From the NCBI GenBank assembly GCA_963932465.1, contig OZ010786.1, forward strand, positions 443,474,619 to 443,538,618: 64,000 bases of DNA, read 5' to 3'. The notes beneath the pieces are model-generated. The model had not been told where the DNA came from. It ran no database searches and worked only from the letters and a program-made list of their open reading frames with translations. Shown here piece after piece: positions 1 through 11,366 of the stretch. The position numbers were made by a program, and so were the translations under genes. The number at the start of each line of letters is the position of its first letter. The first letter of the stretch is position 1. Source of the stretch: Maratus speciosus (taxonomy: Eukaryota > Arthropoda > Arachnida > Araneae > Salticidae).

Positions 1-444
1 ATATCTTAATGAATAATAATAATAATAATAATATTTTACATCAAGCATTTCCCACTAAAATATTAAATATATTCCCGTGCGTTAGTAGAAAATTAGTAAA
101 CTTTATCAAAAAAAGAATCAAAGATATGAATTACATTATATATTTTTTTAAACTTTTAAATATGTGTTCAAATATTACAATATGCAGCCGATGGAAATTC
201 CCGTCTTAGGCAATCATCGAAACTGTAAAACGCGATAGTTAAATGTTTGCAGTTAAAACAGATTTTTCTAAAATATTAAATTAAACAATATCAGAACTAA
301 AAATGTAAATTTTCCTTATTTTATAAGAGATATAAAATTATTATAATATCGCCGTTATTGATTTACAAATTAGAATATGTTGTTTATCTGTATACAGTTA
401 CATGTAAGAGCAAAACATATCTACGAGTGTTAGAAGAGTAATTA
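1..444. other. A+T-rich, no gene seen
   Basis: Only an AAT microsatellite (about 12-33). Frames are short and unlike proteins. Confidence 0.7.
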
Positions 445-446
445 TA

Positions 447-1337
447 CAGGGTGCAATATGTTATCTATCGCCGACCTTTAATTTCTCAACCGTTGGATGT
501 AGACATATAGTTCCAATTACAAAAACGTTTCAAATGAGCTAAATATTCATGTTGTGGCATTAATTAAAGTAAAAAATCAATTTTATAAAAATTACGAAAA
601 CTAACTTTTTATACGGTCCCCCAGTCCCTATTGTTTTATTTAGTAAAATTTTACACATATCATAATAGATGTAATACATAAAGTTTGACATCTGTATTAA
701 AAAATTGACACAGTTATTAAATTTCAAAGTTTGAGATTTTTGCACATGATTTTGTCTTTCATTGAGGGGTGAGTTAAAAGTTGAATTAAAAGTAATTCGA
801 GATTAAAATCAGGGTGCAATGTCCTTTTTACGGGGAAGCCACTTTTAGCCGGTATCGTCGGTACTTTTGAATGTTGTTCGACCCATAAAAGTTACCTCAA
901 ATTATTAGAGGAAATAACCTTATTTGGTGATACTGACTAAAGGTGGTTTCGCCGTAAAAAGGATATCGCACTCTGATTTTGATCTCGAATTACTTAATTC
1001 ATCTTTTAACTGATCCCTTAATGAAAGGCAGAATCATGTGCAAAAATCTCAAACTTTGAAATTTAATAACTGGGTCAATTTTTGCAGTACAGATGTCAAT
1101 CTTTTTGTGTTATATCTATTATGATATGAGTAAACTTTTACTAAATATAACTATAGGGACTGGGGGACCGTATAAAAAGTTAGTTTTCGTAATTTTTATA
1201 AAATTGATTTTTTACTTTAAATAATACCACAACATGAATGTTTAGCCCATTTGAAATGTTTTTGTAATTATAACTATATGTCTACGACCAACGATTGACA
1301 AATTAAAGGTCGGCGATATATAACATATTGCACCCTG
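447..1337. mobile_element. TA-flanked foldback element, nearly full palindrome (891 bp)
   Basis: The element starts CAGGGTGCAATATG and ends with its inverse, CATATTGCACCCTG, with a TA on each side (445-446 and 1338-1339). The two halves are inverted copies over nearly their full length and meet near 900, where GTTACCTC faces GAGGAAATAAC. Sub-blocks such as GGTCCCCCAGTCCC (616-629) reappear inverted near 1160. TA flanks with a CAGGGTG end are typical of Tc1/mariner-derived MITEs. No transposase coding is seen, so the element would depend on a partner for movement. Confidence 0.8.
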
Positions 1338-1339
1338 TA

Positions 1340-2180
1340 TAATTATAAAAATAATGGTTTTAGTAAGAAAAAAGAAAGAAAACCCATCAGTTTAATGGTT
1401 TTACAAAGTTATTGTTACAATTATTTTTTTATGTTAAAAATTACGAAAAATATTTCCAAATGTTATCATAAACTTTTGCATATAATCAGACTATTTACTA
1501 TTTTGAGCATCCGTTTATAAATATGTGATGTGCATTCTATCAAATTCTAGTACAATCTAGATTTAGTAATATTAGAGTATATATAATTATTTCTACTATT
1601 GCTTTGTGTTAGCAAATCTGCATTATCCATTAGTATGTATATTGCGCATACTAATGACTCAAAAGCAAATCAAAATTATGTTAGTGTAGTACTACTGACG
1701 ATTTTCTGATGTGTAACATGTTTTAATATAGAGATTGTAATGTTTTTAATGTGATAACAGAACTTTTATCTTAATATTATTACTAAATGATATAATGTCG
1801 GATATCCATCATTGATTTTATAAGATATGTATAATTGCTTTAGAATATTCTCTTTCCTTCTTGAAAAACAAGCTCAGAATATTTTCATAGCTATAGATGA
1901 GTAACTGATGAGTTTAAAAATATGTAATATAAATTATAATAAGAAATACATATTGAAGTACAATACCATCTTTTCAAAACAAATTTAATGCACAAATGAT
2001 TAACAAATTCCAGATTCTTTTAACGAAAATATCTATGTTATATCATAAAAAATAAATAGAATGCATAAATCTATAAGAATGATGTATACATTAAAAACAC
2101 ATAAACCGGCGGAATGATACTCATACACAAGAACATTTATATGAACTTGTATATATAAAATTAATGATAAAGCATAGTAC
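1340..2180. other. A+T-rich, nothing recognised
   Basis: No repeat pair, protein motif or element end was found in this stretch. Confidence 0.6.
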
Positions 2181-2215
2181 CGACGTTTCGAACTGCTTCT
2201 TCAGTCGTCTTCGGG
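2181..2215 (-). ncRNA. Hammerhead-like motif, Penelope-type (degenerate)
   Basis: The minus strand reads CCGAAGA, then a hairpin of CGACTG with CAGTTCG, then AAACGTCGG. This resembles the hammerhead core CUGANGA-helix II-GAAA with one core change (U4 to C) and one bulge. Such motifs are known from Penelope-like retroelements of animals. A short stretch on either side may be the end of such an element, but no GIY-YIG or reverse transcriptase frame is visible nearby. Confidence 0.4.
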
Positions 2216-2569
2216 AGAAATATAATGTTGAAATATTTAAAAGTCTAGAGACGGCAGCTTCCTGTCAAGTCTTGATCAATTATATGAATGGAAAATTACA
2301 ATGAGTGCATCAGAAAATTAAAACAATGAAATAAGTTGAGAGCAATCGAAAGTTAGCTTGAAGATCATGGAGTGTCACCGGCTATGAAGGGGTATGGATT
2401 ACATTCAAACAAGATCATGGTAGAAGAGGGAAAATTGAAATATTGCGAACAGGTAAATAATTAAGCCAAATTTTTGGTGTATAATAAGGTAAATTGTCGT
2501 TACAGGCATTATGCACACGTGCAATGATTTCGACTGATTTCCCCGATCATTCTTTCAAATTGTTTATTA

Positions 2570-5500
2570 TCTTTAACTATGGCTTTTCGCCTCCTCAAAA
2601 TTAATACAGCACCTTCCTTATCCAAATAGAAACGAGAAAGACGGTATTATGTTTAAATTGTTTAAAGTCACTACGATGTTCACTAAATCATCGACATAAA
2701 GGGCCCCACCAGTAGCCGAGAGGCTCTGCTCTCGAAGCTGGTAGACGGGAGGTGCTGGGCTCGATCCCAATCGCGCCCGTCGGCCTAATCGTTCGGAGTT
2801 TTCGTGGTTTTCTTCGAGCCGTGGATCTTCCATGCGTTAATACGGATTAGGTTCCCTTAGAAAGACCCCCACGGAGGGCACTCCCCCCGGGCCTATATCC
2901 CTCGTGTAGATAATTGGCCGTCAAAAATCAACCCAACTCAACCCATCGACATAAAGATAAGTATCGAGAATTTCAAAAGTTTTTGGATATCGATCGTTAA
3001 ATTTTCGTATATGCCCTTTTAGTGTGGCAACTAGGAGAAATGGGCTAGCATTTAATATAAAAAGCAAACGCTTAAAACGATACACTTGAATTTTCAAATT
3101 ATCAGACATTTTATTTGACGGATCTCCGGTAACTTCCACAAAGAGAAATCTGACAGCATCTCTGTCCTTTTCTGAATATGAAATTTTTAGAAATGCATTC
3201 TCCACATCCGCTAAAATTCCTATCTTATTCAATCTAAAATTAACGAGCAACTGAAAAATACTAGGAATTTAATTGCTACCAGACCACAGACAATCGTAAA
3301 GAAAGTTGTCCTACATCGTGAAAACTAGCGTCAAAAGCAAAGCGTGTTTTCGAGGGGACGCTATCTTTTCTAAAAACCGCTCGATGTGGAAAATAAAATA
3401 TGGGTCTGTCTGGTCTAGTTCAATCTAACTCTTTTTCAATAATATCACAATCAAGATATTCTTTCAAAATCTCTTTATACTGAGATAAAAAAATTATCAT
3501 CTTTTTGCATTTTATTAATTAAATATTTAAATCGTTTCTCGGATATTTTATAGTTGTTGTTCAAATTTATCCAATATTTTTTACACGGAAGGACTACTTC
3601 AGAACGATTATCTTTACAGGAAACTGTTTCGGTAAAAATTTCCAATGTCTTATCTTCATCCTTACGATAAGGATCATCCCTAATTCCAATCGATTCCCAA
3701 TCGAAAAATTTGCTTAATTTTTCTTCTACATTGCAAATTAATCCACAATAATTATCAATATTATCAGTATTCGAATCAGAGATGCAACCTTCCACCACGT
3801 ATCAATATACGGTATTCTGTAAAATGACGTTAGAATTTTTCAAGCGAATTTGACCAGTTCGCAAGAATTCATTGAAACACTCAATCCCTAAGAAAACATC
3901 TGTTTTATTAGGTTCAATAAATTTTGGATCCTCACATCTTGAGGCATCTCGGAAAATGGAAATCTAAAGTAATGCTCTGGTATAAAGTTTGTTATTTTTG
4001 GAACGATCAAAAAATCTATTGTTCGCTTATAATCAGCCTTATTTGAAACAATGGCCCTAATTTTCTATTTAACACTTTAGAATCCTTCAAACATGAAATA
4101 CAAATATTAAATTTATCCCTTCTAATTCCTAATAATTTTGAAAAGTTGTCTGAAATATATGAGTATTTTGAGCCGACATCTACTAATGCACTTGCAAGTA
4201 TAAATTCACCAGACACATTTTCAATATCAATTGAAGCAGCAGATAAAATAGCGTTTTTTTCTCTTTTGACATGAATTATTTACAGAAGTGCTACGAAATC
4301 TCTGTCCCTATTTTCAAAACACTTACCTTCGGGATTTAAGCTGTATTTCTCATCCTGGGTGGGAACAGATGAATTCGCAATCATCTCGGACCCTCCTGAC
4401 TGCTGACTGAATCCCACTGGTGTAGAATTATTTAGTTTTTCTTTCTGTATGTGAATGACGACGTGATGAATGACGTCTAGCGCAGTACGTACAAGAGTAC
4501 TTAGATGTACAATTTTTCGCAGAATGGTTTGAGTGTGATAAATAGTTAAAACACATTTAGTTTCTTTTACGAATTCAACGCGGTCATTAACAGGCATTTT
4601 CTGAAATACTCTGAATCTAAATAATGAATGTGAATCATTTTTGCAGAAAATGCTTTTAGAATTCTTCGCATTATTGTAAAATGATGTCTTTTTTCTTTTT
4701 CTTGCTTTTTTTGACTGACGGTGTTAATGATTGTTTTAAAAGCTTGTAAATTTCGAGCATGATTTTGTAGAATGGATTTCAACTCTGGGATTTTCGGTAA
4801 TTCATCTTTTTTGGAATTTTGTTCCCACCAAAGCTTACAAGAAGAATCTATTTTCTAAATTAGAACGAATGCAAATATGGTGTCTGAAAATCCCTCTATT
4901 TTTTGCTCGAGATCTTCTAATGACCTAATGCATTCAGTTCCATTGTCCACTTACGTTTAAATATAAGACGGATTTTCAATTTGAATGGAGAGAAAAAATA
5001 TGAAACGCTTCAAATGCGCAAATACTTGATGTGTTTATTCGAAAACCTATCTTTTAAAAGATTCCATGCTATCGCATAATTAGTATCAGTAATTGGTATC
5101 GACGGAATTAACCTTAAAGGATCAGCATGCAGTGATAATTTCAAAAAGAAAACTTTTGGCGAAGCTAATAAACTTGAATTATTACGACTACTATAAATAA
5201 AAGTGTCTCTAAATGATAACGACTTGTGTAATTGTCCACTAAATTTTGGAAGATTTAATTTATAGATAAGCGGGTTGTTTCGCTAACATTCCCTTCGTGT
5301 TTCTTTAAAACTGGAGCTAATTCACATAATTTTCATTTCACAATTAAATATATATTATCTATATTTTCTTGAATAGATTGTTGTTCCGCAATGTATTTAT
5401 CAACATCTTTATCGTCACAAAGTTGAAAAAATTTCCAAAATATCTCTCCAAATTCTTTTTCAAAGGCAGACGATTTTTTCTGGTAAAGTTTAACTCAAAT

Positions 5501-5590
5501 TTATCCAAACCACTTTTGTTTGTGAGTTCATTTGCAGCCTTAGTTACATTGGATTTCAATATTTTTTCTTTTAAAATAGCTTCCATATTT
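2570..5590 (-). pseudogene. Degenerate BEL/Pao LTR retrotransposon gag-pol
   Basis: On the minus strand, frame-broken pieces occur in BEL/Pao order. At 5359-5586 is a gag-like start, at about 4970-5250 a DUF1759-like gag stretch, at 4016-4216 a retropepsin-like piece (SALVDVG, expected DTG), at 3475-3798 the typical linker (WESIGIRDDP, then VVLPCKKY), at about 3300-3400 FPHRAVFRKDS and TRFAFDAS, and at 2921-3250 the reverse transcriptase (ADVENAFLKI, YRFKRLLF, SPFLLVATL, LDTYLYVD). The RT continues after an inserted SINE as LYVDDLVNIV at about 2650-2700. Stops and frameshifts make it clearly dead. The RNase H, integrase and 3' LTR are not recognised below 2570. It is an endogenous mobile element; no envelope is seen. 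Confidence 0.85.
2702..2943 (+). mobile_element. tRNA-derived SINE inserted in the BEL/Pao RT
   Basis: The head carries an A-box-like TAGCCGAGAGGC (2713-2724) and a B-box-like GGGCTCGATCCC (2757-2768), as in RNA polymerase III promoters of tRNA-derived SINEs. The body holds GAGTTTTCGTGGTTTTCTTC and GGATTAGGTTCCC, shared with the copy near 55.5 kb. The tail repeats CAACCCAACTCAACCC. The 13-bp sequence CATCGACATAAAG flanks it on both sides (2689-2701 and 2944-2956), a clear target-site duplication. Its G+C content is much higher than that of the surroundings. Confidence 0.88.
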
Positions 5591-5819
5591 AAAAAATATT
5601 TCAGAAGAAATACTCGTTATAATCGAGGAACAAGATGTCAGAACTTACCTCTTTCATCGTATCCAAGGGCAGGGCGATATCAAGAGCTCTGTCCACAATA
5701 ATAAATACAAATATTCGAAGCTAAATTTTTATTATTCAATATATTGACGAAATAAATTTGTAAGCTTTTAATTCGCTTATTCATAGTTCAAGCTTCGCGC
5801 TCGTACGACCACAAAAAAT

Positions 5820-6022
5820 GTATGAACTATACTCATTAAACACTGATAATTATACTTTTAGGACTGTATCTTTATTTATAACATGAAGAGCGAACTCTCT
5901 GGTCGCCATCTTATTTCACTATTTCGTACAACAGTTTTTCTCTACCCAGTTCACTTCACATTTCAATCGAGGGGAATTCGCGAAGCCCTCTTACGTAACT
6001 TATAAATTCTCTATTTTCAACA
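5820..6022 (-). repeat. Possible 5' LTR of the BEL/Pao element
   Basis: On the minus strand this stretch begins TGTTGAAAAT and ends GTTCATACA, just before a TGGTCGTACGAGC sequence that could be a primer-binding site, and upstream of the gag-like frame. It contains an AATAAAGA polyadenylation-like signal. The matching 3' LTR was not found, so the call rests on position and TG/CA ends only. Confidence 0.25.
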
Positions 6023-6043
6023 ATAAACAATATCTTTTTACAG

Positions 6044-6480
6044 GGTTCGGAGAGGTCTCTTTTTATAGAGACTAAATTAAATCTTTTGCCACCACTATTT
6101 CTTTAAGAATATTTTCATTGTACATTTATATTACAATCGTTCTAAAAAACCATCTCGTGGTGAGCTTTTTCTTGCAATTCTTGTAGAAATCTACCTTAAA
6201 ATAATAATAAAAAAAAATACTGGTGACCAAAAATGTAACCGTTTTGAGGCCTGCAATAATTCAAAGAAATGTTTAAAAACGTTTTCATTTACTTAAGTTA
6301 TTAAATTTATAAAACATTTAACTAAAGAACATCTAGGAAGGAAGGCTCGAGCATTCTCTCACTTCTTATGGTGCGATGGATATTTATATTTATGCATCGA
6401 ATCGGTCTCTCAGATAGACAAAAGAATAGCATAAACAATCGAAAACCATCGTCATATTTAAAGAATCGATACGAACCCTG
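6044..6480. mobile_element. Small TA-flanked element with CAGGGTTCG ends
   Basis: The ends are CAGGGTTCGGA and its imperfect inverse ATACGAACCCTG, with TA on both sides (6042-6043 and 6481-6482). There is no coding content. Related single ends (CAGGGTTCGTACG) occur near 14913 and, inverted, near 23205, so this looks like a small family of non-autonomous DNA transposons. Superfamily is uncertain; TA flanks favour Tc1/mariner. Confidence 0.55.
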
Positions 6481-6482
6481 TA

Positions 6483-7885
6483 AAATTTTATGAAAAAAGA
6501 GTTAATCACTTTTATTGCTTTTATTAGTGGCTATTTCTTAAATGATTATCGTACACTTTTTTTTTGTAAACGAACATACGTTTTAAATACTTCTTTTAAA
6601 GCTACATTGGATTTGCTAAAGAATTTCAGAAATATTTTAAAATCTCGAAAATTCAAAGAGAAAATTATTTTGATTACATATCTCTTGAGTTTTATTCCTC
6701 TGCAACACTATAATTTATAAACACTGTAGGGAAAAATTTATTTAAAAAAATGAAAAGAAAAAATATTGGTTTGGAATTAATGGTTACACAAATTGTAGCA
6801 ATTGATAGCTATGATTTATCAAAGGTAAATATCGTTTTGAATACTAATAAATATTACACGTCGGATAGTTCAGTGAAAATCAACGCGGCCACGCATTAAA
6901 TATTGGTTAAATGAACTTCATATATCACTGCTTGTATTATAGTCGCTATTTCTATGCATTTTGTGTCCCGTTTATGAGTCTAGAGATTGTTGAAAAGCAT
7001 GTTTGGTGATTGTATTAATAATTATATTCATGTGTATAACTATACACGTGGTGTCAATATGTCTGAATACAGCTATTCATTTTCAGAAAATTATATCATT
7101 CGATGATATTTAAAATAGCTTTAAATATAGTATTCAGAGTATATGTTGTATATTAAATATGGATTTATTCACATTTCATATGCAGATTCTTGGTTTTTTT
7201 GTATTTAAGTATTTGTACAATAAGGGTATAGTAAATTTCATGAAAATTATATCAATTCGTTAGTCTTTATATTTAATCCAGATTTGTTCATACAGGATAA
7301 GCAGAAAAAAAAATGAGTCTTCTATGTTAAAAATTAACATTCAAAACTATTCCACAATTGTAGAAACAAAACACTTCTTCAGTTTCATCTCGTTATATAA
7401 TTTTTTCATGCAGAAGGAATCAAAGTATACAAGTTGAGTAAAAATTCCTTGACAAATTTTAGAATGGGATAAAAAATCAAGTATGTGACAAATGCGATTG
7501 CGGTTTTGGTATTTTTTTCTCCTTATTTAAAGTTTTGTTTAAAAAAAGTAAAATAAATAGTTAAAAAACTGTCCATAAATGGCGGTAAAGCTTCAAATCT
7601 GCGAAAAAGCATAATAATTGAAGATAAATAGTAAATAGTAACAGACGCTATATTTGGAACAATATACTGTCATGATTCACCTAATGGCCGTATCAGACGG
7701 GGAACGATAAACAACAAACATTTCCCACAACATTTTAAGAAACATGTTCGTTCAGCTTGCTTTGTGTTCAGTAAACAGGTTCTTCAAACTTTTCGTAGGG
7801 TGCATTGTCTGTTGTGCATTGTCTGGAAGGGTTACCCGATACGTTTGTATATCTTTGGCGTGTTCTTATCTCGTCTCTATTTGAC
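6483..7885. other. A+T-rich, no gene seen
   Basis: The 76-codon frame at 6490-6720 has no recognisable motif. CCTAATGGCCGTATCAGACG near 7679 recurs inverted near 12862 (GTCTGATACGGCCATTGG), a hint of another dispersed repeat. Confidence 0.55.
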
Positions 7886-8490
7886 TACAGTGAAACCTCC
7901 CTGCTCGACCACCTCCCTGAACGACCATTTTTTCATGGAACGAAATTTATTCCCATAGGTTAAATACTAATTTTACCTCCATTCAGAGACCATTCCAGCT
8001 GAACTCCCTCCATGAACGACCCATTTCTATGAAGAAAATGAAATAATTATGTTTCTATCCTGATCGCTTGAAGAAGATTTTATTAGAAAAATAATTCCGG
8101 AGAGCGTATTATTCATCCAACTTCTGAACTAATTTTAGAATGTTTTCTTTTCCGGTAACCTTTTAATGTTTAAGCCCGTTTGTGCCTTTTTAGGCAACGA
8201 ATTTATCTCTAATGACAAATTAAGAATTACGGTCAATAAACTCCCCTGCCCTATTCTATCAGGAAACTCTCAAAGAAATAGATAAATTAATGAAATCGTC
8301 ATTATTTGCTCCGCAGCCGCCGCCGCCCCCCCCCCCCCCCCCAAAAAATGCATTTATTTACTGAACTTTGAATGGACATGAAAATAAAAGTTATAAAAGA
8401 TGAAACCGTAAAATCAAAGCAAACGTCAGTGTTAAAAAGCAGATAAACCAACGTTTAAAAATGCACAAATAATACATGAAAAGCAGCAAA

Positions 8491-8527
8491 CAGCTGTTTC
8501 GAATCAACGAGCGAGATTCTTCTTCAG
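8491..8527 (-). ncRNA. Hammerhead-like core, left arm copy
   Basis: The minus strand reads CTGAAGA, then a perfect helix GAATC/GATTC closing a 9-base loop, then GAAAC. This fits the hammerhead core CUGANGA-helix II-GAAA exactly. The following CAGCTG could form part of helix III or I, but I did not trace a full fold or cleavage site. Such cores are known from Penelope-like elements and retrozymes. Confidence 0.55.
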
Positions 8528-8601
8528 TGCAAGATAGGGAAAAAAGGAACAGCGTGCTAGAAAAAGCAAGGCTGAGCAAAAATGCTTGATAACATCTTGC
8601 A

Positions 8602-8637
8602 TTGAAGAAGAATCTTGCTAGTAGATTCGAAACAGCT
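8602..8637 (+). ncRNA. Hammerhead-like core, right arm copy
   Basis: It reads TTGAAGA, helix GAATC/GATTC around TTGCTAGTA, then GAAACAGCTG. It matches the left copy except that the first core base is T instead of C, which would be expected to impair a ribozyme. Helix II is kept perfectly. Confidence 0.5.
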
Positions 8638-9107
8638 GTTTGCTGTTTTTCATGTATTATTTGCGCATTTTTAAACGTTGGTTTTTCTGCTTTTTAATAT
8701 TGTTGCGCAAAGGCTTTGTTTGCTATTTTTACAAACATCAATGCATTCAGTTTTTAAATTCTGCAGTAATTAAATTATGTAATTAACTTTTGTTTTGATA
8801 CTTAATTTTTTATATTTCTTCCTAATGCGAAAAATAAATTTTAGTAACATTAATTGTTACCTTTTTTCAACAATTAAAATCTAGATTTATACATGACCTC
8901 CATTAAGAGACCACCTCTCGGAGCGACCCATTTTTATTGTAACGGAACGTGATCGCTTTAGGGGGATTTTACTGTATTTGTAAAATTTGGCATAATAGCA
9001 GAAACCACGAGTTTGCGATTACACAATTGTTTATATTTCAGTTCAGGTTAGTTTCGGCCCTGCCTCTAGCCAGCGGCCATGAAAAAGTCCCCGCTAAATT
9101 TTTAAGG

Positions 9108-9109
<2 letters not shown>

Positions 9110-9139
<30 letters not shown>
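9110..9139. repeat. Poly(A) run of about 30
   Basis: A simple homopolymer. No target duplication or LINE/SINE body was recognised in front of it, so its origin is open. Confidence 0.9.
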
Positions 9140-9141
<2 letters not shown>

Positions 9142-9527
9142 AAGGAAAAGAGCTTTATAATGTGAAACTTTCTGGCCCATTCATGGTTATTTTTGTACAT
9201 ATTAGATGACTTTCGAGGTGAATTGAAATAGAATAGCAGCTTTCATTTTTCGAAAAGTGTAACATATCTTATGTTAAAATCGACTGCTGCTTCACGTCTT
9301 TTCATGGGCTACTGGCTTAAAATGTCAAATTCTACAGCATCATTTGAGTGATTAAAAATGAGCCTGAAAATAAGCAGTTTGGATTTGAGTAAATATTTAT
9401 ACATTGGAGTATTTGAGTAAATTTATGCACTGGAAAGGTATATTGTTATAGGTATATTCTCTTATTTAAATCAGGCAATAGGTTTAAATAAATAGATTTT
9501 TTTACTTGTTTTCTCCCCTCCCCCCCG

Positions 9528-9561
9528 CCCCCCCCCCCCCCCCCCCAAAAAAAAAAAAAAA
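9528..9561. repeat. Poly(C) then poly(A) run
   Basis: About 19 C residues run directly into about 15 A residues. Lengths of such runs are often uncertain in assemblies. The window holds other long C runs at 8326-8342 and about 40771-40787. Confidence 0.85.
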
Positions 9562-9588
9562 GTCCTTCCGGCCAGTGCCGGGAGGAAG

Positions 9589-11200
9589 AGGTAGCTTTCA
9601 AATTCCTTATTTTAAAAATGCCAACTTATATTATTCAAACACAAGAAGCTCAATTTTGTGAAAACCGAATATAGGAGATTCAATACTATTTTTTATCAAT
9701 ACTAAATCATTATGAATGAGAATTTCATGAAATTGGTCAGCTTTATCCAAGCTGCTTTTATTTAAAGTAACTTATATTTGGCTGAGATGTTGATGTATAC
9801 TATCCACATGCCTTGTTACATGGGAATAGGCGAATACGTGTGTTATCGCGTGACAAATAAAGATCGTTTCAAAATGTTAGCCATACTAGAAATTCAAAGT
9901 GCTATAATCCAACCATTTTTTAAGATATAAACAAAAGAACAAATTTTCAGAAACAAAATCTGCTCCGGAATCTTTGTATCAACGCCAAACACATAAAAAA
10001 ATCTTTTTCATTTTCCAATTTTTAATACCTCATTTTAAATTTTAAATTTAATTTTTTTTAAATGGCAACCCTTTTGAAACAAGATGGCGAAAGAAGCTCG
10101 CCAACGAACTCGGTCGAGACATTGGTATGTACTATGTACAGACCAAGTAACATCCAAATCGGTTCATAAATACGCTTGTTATCGCGTGACAAAAATCAGG
10201 TCGTTTTAAAATGTCAGCCAGAATAGAAATTCAAAATGTTATAACTCAACCATTTTTTTATATATGGACAAAACAGAAACTGTTCCGGAATCTTTGTATT
10301 AACGTCAAACACATACGAAAAAAATCTTTTTCATTTTCCAATTTTTTGGTATCTCATTTTAAATTTTAATTTTTTAAAACTTTTTTAAATGGCCACCATT
10401 TTGAAACAAGATGGCAGATGAAGCTGGCCAACGAACTCGGTCGAGATATTTGTATGTACTATGTACACACTATGGTACATCCAAATCGATTCATAAATAC
10501 GCCTGTTATCACGTGACAAATATCAGGACGTTTCAAAATATCAGCCACGCTAGAAATTCAAAATGCTATAACTCAGCCATTTTTTAAGATATAGATGAAA
10601 CAAAAACTGCTCCCGAATCTTTGTATCAAGGTCAAATAAATAAGAAAAAAATATTTTGTCACTTTTCAATTTTTTGGTACCACATTTCAAATTTAAAGTT
10701 TTCTTAAAAATTTAAATGGCTGCCATTTTTAAACAAGATGGCGGATGAAGGTGGCCAACGAACTCGGTCCAGACATTGGTATGTACTATGTACAAACGAA
10801 GTTACATCCAAATCGGTTCATAAATACGCCTTTTATCGCGTGACAAATTTCAGGACGTTTCAAAATGTCAGCCACGCTAGAAATTCAAAATGCTATAACT
10901 CAGCCATTTTTTAAGATATAGACGAAACAAAAACTGCTCCGGAATCTTTGTATAAAGGTCAAATACATAAGAAAAAAATATTTTTCCATTTTCAATTCTT
11001 TGGTACCACATTTCAAATTAAAAAATTTTTAAATTTTTTTAAATGGCCGCCATTTTGAAACAAAATGGCGGATGAAGCTGGCCAACGAACTCGGTCGAGA
11101 CATTGGTATGTACTATGTACATACCGAATTTCATCCAAATCGGTTCACAAATTTGAGAGTTACAGTATGACAAAGGTCAGATATATATATATATATATAT

Positions 11201-11242
<42 letters not shown>

Positions 11243-11366
11243 ACTTTTGAACGGAGGGTGGTTTCGGGGTCTGGGGGTCATGATCAATGAAAATATACCA
11301 AAATTTTTTGAAATCGCTTTCCTCCGAACGGCTGCAATAGGTAGCTTTTTGTAATGAAAGCTACCT
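9589..11366. repeat. Tandem array of a ~325-bp unit, about four copies
   Basis: The phrase TTATCGCGTGACAAA recurs near 9843, 10180, 10508 (one change) and 10832, with a degenerate relative near 11158, giving a period of about 325 bp. Each unit also has AATGGCNGCCATTTTGAAACA-like text, CGAACTCGGTC, the palindrome TGTACTATGTACA and ATCCAAATCGGTTCA. The array is closed by a TA microsatellite (11181-11240). The outer limits are AGGTAGCTTTCA (9589) and a terminal hairpin AGGTAGCTTT/AAAGCTACCT (11339-11366), which may be element ends. The small reading frames inside the units do not persist between copies. Confidence 0.8.
11181..11240. repeat. (TA)n microsatellite
   Basis: About 60 bp of alternating T and A with one GG interruption, at the end of the 325-bp array. 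Confidence 0.95.

Larger units (their letters stand above)
8431..8697. repeat. Foldback with paired hammerhead-like motifs
   Basis: Two arms of about 105 bp (8431-8537 and 8588-8697) are inverted copies. Each includes GAAACAGCTGTTTGCTG, CATGTATTATTTG and AAACGTTGG. Between them lies a spacer of about 50 bp. Each arm carries one hammerhead-like motif pointing outward. The foldback is nested inside the pogo-like element. Confidence 0.75.
7888..8974. mobile_element. pogo/Tigger-like non-autonomous transposon
   Basis: The left end CAGTGAAACCTCCCTGCTCG and the right end CTTTAGGGGGATTTTACTG are inverted relatives, flanked by TA at 7886-7887 and 8975-8976. CAGT-AAACCTC termini and CGACCAC-type subterminal repeats (also GAGACCAC near 8907) are typical of pogo/Tigger elements. 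No transposase frame remains. The interior holds a CCG stretch with a run of C (8316-8342) and a separate foldback with hammerhead-like motifs (8431-8697). Confidence 0.7.

Noticed and set aside
2618..2833. 71-codon minus-strand frame with ERLGRRARLGSS
   Set aside because: It is a chimera: its first part is antisense to the SINE and its last part is RT sequence. The frame exists only because of the SINE insertion.
2702..2943. A functional tRNA gene in the SINE head
   Set aside because: A and B boxes are present but the cloverleaf arms do not pair as a tRNA would, and the unit continues into a SINE body with a target duplication.
6490..6720. 76-codon frame as a small gene
   Set aside because: No homologue recognised, composition like random A+T-rich sequence, and no supporting signals.
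9110..9139. Poly(A) as a retrotransposon tail
   Set aside because: No LINE or SINE body in front and no target duplication could be seen; kept only as a simple repeat.
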